From the NCBI GenBank assembly GCA_027854065.1, contig JAQGEF010000003.1, forward strand, positions 124,001-188,000: 64,000 bases of DNA, in the 5' to 3' direction. The stretch's first letter is position 1. Every line of letters starts with the position of its first letter. A program made the position numbers and the translations under genes. This DNA is from Polluticaenibacter yanchengensis (GTDB taxonomy: Bacteria > Bacteroidota > Bacteroidia > Chitinophagales > Chitinophagaceae). The notes beneath the pieces were generated by a model. It searched no databases and was not told where the DNA came from. It saw nothing but the letters and a program-made list of their open reading frames with translations. Shown here in pieces: positions 25,900 through 33,900 of this stretch.

Positions 25900-27216
25900 T
25901 TACTTTTTTAATAATTTCATATAAACCAGTATATCATCATACAGGCCTGTATCGTTAGCAAACATTGCAAAGTTTTTGGCAGTCATAAACCATTCCTGGG
26001 TAGAAGCCTTGTGTTTTTTTATAGCATTCAACAAATCATTTGTATCAATCGGCTTAGGGATACCGTCCGCAAAAGATGATTCGAGTTTTTCTTCTATCGC
26101 AATATCAATGATCGCATCAATATCTGCACCTGAGTAATTGACTGCTTTTTTTGCAATGCTAACATAGTCAATGTTCTTAACAGGTTTGTTTTTCAGCTTT
26201 ATTTTTAATATAGATTCTTTAGTAACTTCATCAGGTGGAGGTATAAATAATATCCTGTCGAACCGGCCAGGACGTCTGAAAGCAGGATCGAGATTCCAGG
26301 GTGTATTAGTGGCGCCAATAATTAAAACACCATCATTACTGTTGTCGATGCCGTCCAATTCCTGGAGAAACTGGTTGATTAAATGCCGGCTGTTCGATTG
26401 TTTCATATCACTTCTGCTGGCACCTAACGCATCAATTTCATCAATGAACAATACACAGGGAGCATTTTGTCTTGCCAGTTCAAATATGCCATGCAGGTTC
26501 TTTTCGCTGTTACCAATCCACATATCCAGTATGTCATTGAGCCCCACACTTAAGAACTTAGCATTCACCTGGCCGGCTGTTGCTTTAGCAATAAATGTTT
26601 TTCCGCAGCCCGGAGGCCCGTAAAGTAAAATGCCGCCACCTGTTTTTTTGCCATAAGCTTTATATAGTTCCGGGTGCAATAAAGGTTTGATTATTTTAAG
26701 CTCAATTTCCTTTTTTACCGTATCCATTCCGCCCACATCATTAAAATTGATACCGGGTTTTTGTAAAAAACGATCATCAATTTCATCCTCCGGTTCTGAT
26801 TTGGCCACTTCCTGTAGCCCTTTCAGCCTAAGTTGTGCATCCAGTTCTTCATCAAAGAACCCGGGATTAATTGCTAAGGCTTTTTTATAGGCTTCCATTG
26901 CTCCGCTAATCGAATTTTCCTTCAGTAATCCTTTTGCATATAATGTAAAAACATTGATGTCGCGGGTGCCTGTCTCGATAATATCTTCCAGTATGACATT
27001 GCATGCGGAATAGCGGCCTTTCATATAGAAGACATGGGCAAGTCCTAACCTGATTTTAGTTTCACTGGTATATTTTAACAGGGTACTATATTCCGTTTCA
27101 GCCTCATCCAGCCGGTTGGAATTAACCAGGGTCTCTGCGAGCAAAAGCCTTAAAGGAACATTGTCAGGGGAGTATATTAAAGCCTCTTTCAAACTTTCAA
27201 TATGGTTATCATTCAT
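25900..27216 (-). CDS. AAA ATPase with N-terminal TPR domain
   Basis: A 438-residue protein: TPR-like helices in about 1-120 (including AMEAYKKALAINPGFFDEEL), a linker, then one AAA+ module of the CDC48/FtsH/spastin class from about 155. Visible are the INFNDVGGMDTVKKEI entry, Walker A GPPGCGKT (200-207), Walker B VLFIDE (255-260), GATNTPWNLDPAFRRPGRFDR with the arginine fingers, and a C-terminal lid (YSGADIDAIIDIA). It lacks a protease domain, membrane helix or second AAA ring, so it resembles a stand-alone unfoldase or remodeller. It is followed after 1 nt by a TPR membrane protein. Target unknown. Confidence 0.85.
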   Translation of the reverse strand: MNDNHIESLKEALIYSPDNVPLRLLLAETLVNSNRLDEAETEYSTLLKYTSETKIRLGLAHVFYMKGRYSACNVILEDIIETGTRDINVFTLYAKGLLKENSISGAMEAYKKALAINPGFFDEELDAQLRLKGLQEVAKSEPEDEIDDRFLQKPGINFNDVGGMDTVKKEIELKIIKPLLHPELYKAYGKKTGGGILLYGPPGCGKTFIAKATAGQVNAKFLSVGLNDILDMWIGNSEKNLHGIFELARQNAPCVLFIDEIDALGASRSDMKQSNSRHLINQFLQELDGIDNSNDGVLIIGATNTPWNLDPAFRRPGRFDRILFIPPPDEVTKESILKIKLKNKPVKNIDYVSIAKKAVNYSGADIDAIIDIAIEEKLESSFADGIPKPIDTNDLLNAIKKHKASTQEWFMTAKNFAMFANDTGLYDDILVYMKLLKK

Positions 27217-27385
27217 ATTTTATGATCATTCCGGTTATTGTGGTGTATATCAGTTGCTTATTCTTGCCGCTGATATTGATCGAGTAAAGTTAATTTAAAT
27301 TCCAATTTTACATTAACTCTTAGATTAATAATTTATTGTGCATTTAAAATGATTGTATAAGTTATATGGTCCGCTTAATTAAAAA

Positions 27386-27413
27386 AGCCACTCAGCTTTT
27401 ACACTAAGTGGCT
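27386..27413 (-). terminator. intrinsic terminator of the RluB-type gene
   Basis: AGCCACT and AGTGGCT form 7-bp arms around a 14-nt loop, followed on the minus strand by TTTTTT. It lies 7 bp past the pseudouridine synthase stop. Confidence 0.75.
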
Positions 27414-27419
27414 CTTCAA

Positions 27420-28682
27420 TTATTTTTTCTGACCGGCCGATTTAAAAAACTTTAAAAGCCGGACCTCTTTTTCATTCAGTAAGCGGTATTTGCCCCTGTC
27501 AACATTTTTCTTTGTAAGGTTAGCGAACATCACCCTGTCCAGACCCTTTATATCATAGCCTAAATGCTCAAACATCCGGCGGACAATACGGTTCTTTCCG
27601 TTGTGTATTTCAATACCTATCACAGATTTGTCTTTGCTGTCCGCATATGCCACAGAATCAGCCACGGCCCTTCCGTCTTCCAATTCAAAGCCGGTAAGTA
27701 ACTTTTCAAAATCCTGCTTAGTTAATGATCTATCCAGTTTAGCTTCGTAAATCTTACGTACTTCATAACTCGGATGAGTCAGTTGCTGGGCAAGTTCACC
27801 ATCATTGGTCAGCAATAAAACACCGCTGGTATTTCTGTCCAAACGGCCTACAGGATATACTCTTTCCGATGTTGCCGTTTTTATCAGGTCCATTACTGTT
27901 TTACGGCCCTGAGGGTCATCCGCAGTAGTAATATAATCTTTCGGTTTATTCAGCAGTATATAAACAAAGTTTCTGCTGGCAACAATTCTTTTACCGTTAA
28001 TAGTTACTTTATCTTCTTCCTGCACTTTATAACCCGGTTCAGTAATCACTACACCGTTTACTTTTACTTTGCCGGCTTTAACAATATCGCCTGCATCCCT
28101 GCGGCTGCATACGCCACCGTGAGCTATGAATTTATTAAGAGGAAAACTACTGTCTTCTTCAGCTACTGCTTTTTTCGGTTTTTTAGTCACCGCTTTTTTC
28201 AGCTTATCTTCGTCTATCGGTTTTAAGGCTTTTCTTTTAAATGGCAAACCCGGGTCATTCTCTACAGGAGTTCCTTTTTTAGTATTAAAATCTTTTTTGA
28301 AGGTCCTTGTTTTTAACGGTTTTTCCTGTTTTGCCGGTGCTGTCGTTTCCTTTTTAGGAGTTACCACCTTAGCTTCTTTAACTGCAGCCTTTTTCTCTGT
28401 TTTTACGACCGGTTTTTCAACTTTGTGATCAGGTTTACCGGCTTTTTTTCGGCTGTCCTTTTTATCAGGTTTGTCCGCATTTTTAATATCTTTTACCTGG
28501 CTTTTTTCAAATTTAAAAGCTTCTTTCTGTTCCTGCTTTTTAGCTCTTTCCTCTCGCTTTTTTGCATCAAAAAAAGCAGCCCTTTCTTTTTTTACAGCTC
28601 TTTTTTCCTGCTTGATCTGTTCTTTTAACTTGGCACCCTTTGGGCCCTTGTCCATAAATTTTCCGAAATTATTTTTCGACAT
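27420..28682 (-). CDS. RsuA/RluB-family 23S/16S rRNA pseudouridine synthase with lysine-rich N-terminal extension
   Basis: A 420-residue protein. About the first 170 residues are extremely rich in Lys, Ala and Glu (KREERAKKQEQKEAFKFEKS and similar), low in complexity and probably disordered. Then comes an S4 RNA-binding domain (FPLNKFIAHGGVCSRRDAGD to ITEPGYKV) and the catalytic domain with the family motif VGRLDRNTSGVLLLTNDGE, where the aspartate in GRLDRNT is the nucleophile. HPSYEVRKIYEAKL and NRIVRRMFEHLGYDIKGLDR complete it. It isomerises a specific uridine in ribosomal RNA. The extended N-terminus is common in Bacteroidota and likely adds nonspecific RNA binding. A terminator follows directly. 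Confidence 0.9.
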   Translation of the reverse strand: MSKNNFGKFMDKGPKGAKLKEQIKQEKRAVKKERAAFFDAKKREERAKKQEQKEAFKFEKSQVKDIKNADKPDKKDSRKKAGKPDHKVEKPVVKTEKKAAVKEAKVVTPKKETTAPAKQEKPLKTRTFKKDFNTKKGTPVENDPGLPFKRKALKPIDEDKLKKAVTKKPKKAVAEEDSSFPLNKFIAHGGVCSRRDAGDIVKAGKVKVNGVVITEPGYKVQEEDKVTINGKRIVASRNFVYILLNKPKDYITTADDPQGRKTVMDLIKTATSERVYPVGRLDRNTSGVLLLTNDGELAQQLTHPSYEVRKIYEAKLDRSLTKQDFEKLLTGFELEDGRAVADSVAYADSKDKSVIGIEIHNGKNRIVRRMFEHLGYDIKGLDRVMFANLTKKNVDRGKYRLLNEKEVRLLKFFKSAGQKK

Positions 28683-28873
28683 ACTTCTTGTTTTGCCACT
28701 TTTCAGCGGGTTAATGAATATTTATGCAAATATCTGATAAAATGCTGTCGCCATCAAAATAAGTAGCAGCTAATATATTTATTTATCATGCTATAACAAA
28801 TATTTAATAAAATCATTTAAGTTTGGCATCATATTTTCATCAATTGGTAAACTATTAAACAAAAATAAACAAC

Positions 28874-29293
28874 ATGAAAAAAACTTTTTTATTTGGTGCA
28901 GCAGCTTTAATGCTTATTTTATCTTCTTGTGGTGAAGCTTCAACTACAGAAGAAGCTCCTAAAACAGAACAAACCCCGGGCGAAAAATTAGATAATGCTA
29001 TTGAAAAATCTAATGAAGCCATTGAGGATGCGAAAAAAGATGCAGGCAATGCACTGGATGAAGCCGGACAAAAACTGGATGAGGCAGGCAACAAAATTGA
29101 CGAAGCTGCAAGTAAAGCTAAGGAAGAAATAAAAGACGCTGCCAATAAGACAAAAGAAGCTGCTAAAGATGCAGTTGATAAGTCTAAAGAAGCTGCCGGT
29201 AAAGTAGCTGACAAAACAAAAGAAGCTGCTACTAAAGCCGCAGATAAAGTAGAACAAGGCGCTAAAGATTTGAAAAATAAAATCAATAACTAA
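28874..29293 (+). CDS. LEA-like helical repeat lipoprotein
   Basis: A 139-residue lipoprotein. The signal ends in the lipobox ILSSC (about Cys19). Everything after residue 35 is a long Ala/Lys/Glu/Asp-rich amphipathic helix built from loose 11-residue repeats such as EAAKDAVDKSKEAAGK and DKTKEAATKAADKVEQ, as in group-3 LEA or apolipophorin-like proteins. No enzyme motif is present. Such proteins are linked to desiccation or envelope-stress protection, or act as periplasmic spacers. It is a single gene, divergent from the pseudouridine synthase and ended by the hairpin at 29314-29345. Export and helix are clear; the role is inferred. Confidence 0.8.
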   Translation: MKKTFLFGAAALMLILSSCGEASTTEEAPKTEQTPGEKLDNAIEKSNEAIEDAKKDAGNALDEAGQKLDEAGNKIDEAASKAKEEIKDAANKTKEAAKDAVDKSKEAAGKVADKTKEAATKAADKVEQGAKDLKNKINN

Positions 29294-29313
29294 GTTCTCC
29301 GGATATAGTTTAA

Positions 29314-29345
29314 AGAGGGTGTCTCAAAAGTCCGAGACACCCTCT
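29314..29345 (+). terminator. intrinsic terminator after the LEA-like lipoprotein
   Basis: AGAGGGTGTCTC pairs perfectly with GAGACACCCTCT (12 bp) around an 8-nt loop, 20 bp past the stop. The same sequence doubles as one end of a probable mobile-element remnant (29314-29424). Confidence 0.65.
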
Positions 29346-29424
29346 TCTTATTCGGTAAGGTGATGGAGTGTGAAATCAAATACGCGATTCTCAGAGCCTT
29401 CAAAAACCTTTTGAGACACTCTCT
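29314..29424. mobile_element. probable MITE or insertion-sequence remnant (~111 bp)
   Basis: AGAGGGTGTCTCAAAAG (29314-29330) and CTTTTGAGACACTCTCT (29408-29424) form 17-bp terminal inverted repeats with one mismatch. GAG-GTGTCTCAAAAG ends are typical of several insertion-sequence families in Bacteroidota. The 77-bp interior has no transposase; it would have to be moved by an element elsewhere or is a deletion remnant. Confidence 0.55.
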
Positions 29425-29454
29425 TTTTGTTGAGGATGATAAAATTCAATTTTT

Positions 29455-29600
29455 GCGGGGCTTTCATCATCGTACTCGCTTTGGCTTTAGTCCGGTGTAT
29501 TGCAGGGTAATCGTACTCGCCTTTGCTTGCCTCAAAGGCCGGCCCTGGCAGGGCTCGTACCGGGCGCAAGGCACGCCCGCCTGCTATCCACCGCAGCCGC
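29455..29600 (-). repeat. dispersed structured element, copy D
   Basis: Read on the minus strand it starts GGCTGCGGTGGATAG, carries the internal box GCAATACACCGGACTAAAG and ends AAAGCCCCGC, matching copies C, E and G. The core holds GGGC-rich inverted segments. It lies 30 bp beyond the mobile-element remnant. Confidence 0.75.
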
Positions 29601-29770
29601 TCAACAGTTGAAATTCTATTTAGCTTTTATAATTTTTGTCCCTTTACCTTTTCAATAGCTATCTGTCTACTATAATATACTGCCCCTGCATTTATTTGAT
29701 TTCTTAATGTGTAACCCGGTACTTTGTTTAGTGTGATCAATGCCCGTTGAATAGAATTACCAAAGCTAAA
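29601..29770. other. unassigned spacer between two repeat copies
   Basis: About 170 bp of AT-rich DNA between element copies D and E. I see no gene, promoter or hairpin of note in it. Confidence 0.4.
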
Positions 29771-29920
29771 AGGCTGCGGTGGATGAGGGCAGCCGCCCCA
29801 GCGGCTGGTGCGGACCCGGGAACGGGTAACAATACTGTTGTAACCAGCACGGAGCGCAGCGAACCCACAAATACACCGGACTAAAGTATGGAAGAATAAC
29901 TTGCCGCTGACAGCCCCAAA
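29771..29920 (+). repeat. dispersed structured element, copy E
   Basis: Begins AGGCTGCGGTGGATG and ends GCTGACAGCCCCAAA. Contains ATACACCGGACTAAAG and a GGTAACAA/TTGTAACC hairpin core. It faces copy D in opposite orientation and abuts the PorP terminator. Confidence 0.75.
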
Positions 29921-29930
29921 ATAAAAAATA

Positions 29931-29954
29931 AAGGGAGCCTGTTTAAGCTCCCTT
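29931..29954 (-). terminator. intrinsic terminator of the PorP/SprF gene
   Basis: AAGGGAGC and GCTCCCTT are perfect 8-bp arms around an 8-nt loop, followed on the minus strand by TATTTTTTATTTT. It lies 22 bp past the stop. Confidence 0.8.
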
Positions 29955-29975
29955 CATATCTGCAATAGGTGCGTT

Positions 29976-30887
29976 CTATTTTATAAAGTTGTAACGCAAT
30001 AATACTTCATGCGCATTACCGCCTGTACTGAAAACATTGATCGGGCTATTGTACACCTCATAGCAGTAACCTATCTGGAATTTTTTAGCCACTTTAACGC
30101 CAACCTGGAAATTCACCATCTGCCTGTAGCACCAGTTAGCACCAAAAGAGATCAGGTTATCGTGCTCGAAACGGGCGCCTACTTCATATTCCGTAGGTGC
30201 GTTCGGCATGTACTTGATCAACATGGTAGGCGTCAGGGTATTTACCTCGTCCATCTGTATTTTGTAATTAGCCATCGCAAAATAATGACGGTAGAGTTTA
30301 CCATCAGTCACCTTGGCATCCGTTTTTACAAAGCCAAGTTTAGACTGGATCAGGTTCTGGATACCGATACCACCGCTTAATTTCGGGGAAGTATAATACA
30401 CCCCGAAAGAGGCATCAGCTTTTGTAGTCGTGCCGGAACTTGCCAGTAACGGGTCATTGGGAATATATTCGCCAATTTTGTTCATGTCTATTTTATACTG
30501 GAGAATATCGGCTCCAAGCCCTAAATGCAGCCTGCTTCTGTCATTCAGCTTCATGGCGTAGGAAACATTCACCTGTCCGCCGGTTCTGGAAGTAGGGCCG
30601 GTTTTGTCACTATAGATCACCGGTGCAATCCCGATGCTTTTACCACTGATAAAATGATCGCCGTAAGCAAATACGGTTTTAGGGCCACCATCAATACCTG
30701 ACCATTGAGAACGATACGCCACTCCCACACTGGAGTTCTCTGCAGCACCGGCTGCTGCCGGGTTATACAGGAAATTGTGTTGCGTAAACTGGCTTATTTT
30801 AAAGATCTGCTGGGCGCTTGCCTGGTTGAATAATGCTACTGAAGCGATAAAACTTAAAGCAGTAGCTTTTATATATTTTAATGCCAT
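29976..30887 (-). CDS. PorP/SprF-family T9SS outer-membrane protein
   Basis: A 303-residue protein with a signal peptide (ending ASAQQ) and the PorP/SprF opening FKISQFTQHNFLYNPAAAGA, which is diagnostic, then SVGVAYRSQWSGIDGGPKT and alternating beta strands to the end, forming a small outer-membrane barrel. Members associate with the type IX secretion machinery, and SprF-like ones are needed for export or attachment of partner proteins carrying a type-B C-terminal sorting domain. Its partner is almost certainly the 1483-residue protein encoded 74 bp upstream on the same strand. Family call is firm. Confidence 0.92.
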   Translation of the reverse strand: MALKYIKATALSFIASVALFNQASAQQIFKISQFTQHNFLYNPAAAGAAENSSVGVAYRSQWSGIDGGPKTVFAYGDHFISGKSIGIAPVIYSDKTGPTSRTGGQVNVSYAMKLNDRSRLHLGLGADILQYKIDMNKIGEYIPNDPLLASSGTTTKADASFGVYYTSPKLSGGIGIQNLIQSKLGFVKTDAKVTDGKLYRHYFAMANYKIQMDEVNTLTPTMLIKYMPNAPTEYEVGARFEHDNLISFGANWCYRQMVNFQVGVKVAKKFQIGYCYEVYNSPINVFSTGGNAHEVLLRYNFIK

Positions 30888-30961
30888 CTGAAATTATTTT
30901 GGATGATAACAGCATACCTGTGTATGCCGTTATCATATGGTGTATAAATTTTATTTTAAGT

Positions 30962-33900
30962 TTATCGCATGATCGTAACATTGCCTTTCAGTGTCACCGG
31001 GTAAGGCGTGCCTGCTGCATCATAGTTAATGATATAATAGTAAGTACCGTCCGGTAAATCCTTGCCTTTATAGGTACCGTTCCAGTTATTACTATAATTG
31101 TTGGATTCATATACGACTGCACCATACCTGTTATAGACGTGTACGCGAGCTCTTAATAAACACCTGTTATTGAAATTGCCCAGTACCCAAAGGTCATTAA
31201 CGCCATCCCCATTAGGAGTGAAAGCAGCGGCCGGTTTAATTTCGCATGGCAGTTCTATCGTTAAAACCATATCGTTACTGGCAGAGCAGCCGTTCACTGT
31301 AGCCGTTAAAGTATAGGTAGTGGTTTCTTTTGGTGTAGCTACCGGTGTTAATGAGTTTGGATTACTTAATCCTTCCGCAGGCGTCCATGTGTAAGTGCCG
31401 CCTTGTGTAGCTGAACCTTGCAAATTAATCGGTACATTCAGTATCGTCGTTAGGTCCGGTCCTGCATTTACAGTTGGTGTGGTATTAACTACTACCGCAA
31501 TAGAAGCAGGTACACTACAACTGTTGCCTGGTAGAGCATAAGAAATAGTATGCGTACCTGCACCGGCAGTTCCTGGATTAAATACACCTGTGCTTGTAAC
31601 ACCGTTTCCGCTGAATACACCACCGGCATTGTTGGCTACCAGGTTCACGGTATTGCCATCCGTACATAATCCGCCGGGATTTGTAATGGCTAATTGCAAT
31701 GCCGGATTCACAGTGATCAAAACGCGCGCTGTATCCTTACAACCGAAACTGTTGGAAGCAATGTAGCGGATCGTATCTATAACCGGGCCCTGGTTTGCAG
31801 GATTGAAAGTATAAACACCACCGGCATTTGTTACACGTAAACCAGTGTACTGGCCTCCTGCCGGTGTACCGCCGGTTAATGTAAATGCTGCTGTATTATT
31901 ACAGATGCTGGTGGAAGGTACTGTTAACGCTGCAGTAACTTTTGGAGTTACCGGAACTGTTTTGGTCAGGTCTGCGAAACAACCAATACTGTTGATAGCC
32001 CTTAATGTGATATTATTCGCAGTATTGTTGGCCGGTGCGGTTACTGTAAAGGTTTTTAACGTGTCTTTTTCTGCTGAAAAAGATTTGCTACCGTTATCAT
32101 AACTCCATCTCCAGGCAGTAATATCAAATCCTAAACCGTTAGAAGCGTCCGTTACTTTCAGGTCATTACTGATACAGGTGTTATAGTCGATCGTGAAATC
32201 GTTACGGACACCTTCAACAACGCGGATGGTGTAGGCGATGGTATTGTAGCCGCTGTTGGCATCACACACATTGGTGGCGGAAGGATTGAATGAAGAGATA
32301 TTGATGGCATAATTGCCTACTGCTGTAAACTTATGTTTTACCGGAGATTTATATACATAGAATGTGGTACCGTCTCTGGTAAATGTTTCAGAATGTACCG
32401 GGTTTTTAATGGTATCGTTAGTATTCGGTGTCATATTAGGGTTGTTGTTAAAGCTGATAACAATGTCCCTGTTAGTCTGGTAAGGCAGGGTCGCCCATAT
32501 TTCCACATCAGTGCCAACGCAGGTTTGTAAATCACCGTTGGCAGAGTTGATCGCATTACCATACGGGTTTTTAATAGACGTTGGAATGGTTAAATCCTTA
32601 ATAGCTGTACCGCCATTGAAGCCATAGCTTTCCCCGTCATTGGTACCATAGGCAATCGCATTGAACGGTACATTAGAGGTTAATGTATGTGCTGCCGGGA
32701 AATCTACTTTGAATCTTGCGAAATAGTAGTTGGCATCTTTTTCATAAGGAATGAAAGCATTTGCAATCGGGATGAGGGCAGGGGCGCTTTGGTAATAAAC
32801 ACCGGCTGTAAAACTGCTGGAACCGGTATCTACCAATTGTTGAGGATTGGTTGCCAGATCCAATTTAAATGTACTGATCCCGCTTTTAGGAATCACAACA
32901 TTAATATAGGCCGCACCGGATTTACCATTTTTGAAATCCGGGGAGAATACCGTTACTTTTTCTATTGCCTGCTGTGCCGGGCTTAAGATGATCATTTCCG
33001 GGTCACCGATGCCGTTCATGCCGTAAGGGCTGTCGTCACCACTGTTTTTACCTGTGGCATAACCCTGTGCCGCTATGTATTGGGTCACACTTACCGGCTT
33101 GTCACTTTCAATTACCGAAGGCTTATTGGTACTGAATTCATAATACCCGTTGATCATTCCTGTTAACGCAGTTGTATGAGAAGGATCGTTTATCCAGACT
33201 TTTGTATTAGGATCGTCCACCATTACACGGTACAGGTTATATTCCATGTGCTTGATTGGCGTGGTGTAATATTTGGTACCCCAGGCTACTTTTGGAAACA
33301 TTTGCTGTATTAAATTATCAGAGCCGGTGTTACCGTATTTAGGCGGTGTGGCACCGTCGCCCACATCTACTAATACTCTTCCGTTACCACCAAAAACACC
33401 TATTTTTTTACAGTTTTTAGAGCGGACAATGGTACCACTCAGATCTAAACCTCTGCTGCCAGAAATATTACCCATGGCATTAAAAATCTGGCCACGGTTC
33501 AATGTGATCGTGTACGCCTGGTTCGCGTAGTATTTAATGGCGGTCTGGTTAGGGCTACTGGTAAAAATGGTATTGCTGGCAGAATCCAGGATATCTACTG
33601 TTGGAACAAATTCAATTTCTGTATCATCTTCTTCCGCTACTACAAAGAAGAATGAGTTAGGGGTACCAGAGTTAGTACTGCCGCCATAAGCCTGTACCCT
33701 GTAATCTGTATGCCAGGTATTGGTCGGGAATATCATACTGCCTGCAGCGGTATTTTCTGTAGAATAAGTGTACATCCATGCAGAGATTGGTGTGCCGTCT
33801 TTGCTGTACACATGGATTCCCCTGTTGCTGATGCCGGTATAAAACAATCTTGCATCCGGTTCTCCGCTTGGGTTTCTTGCAGAGTTATCATTATCCCCGA

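Noticed and set aside
25900..27216. AAA ATPase as part of an anti-phage system
   Set aside because: No nuclease, toxin, HORMA or effector gene nearby, and its partner is a TPR membrane protein; a defence reading has no support.
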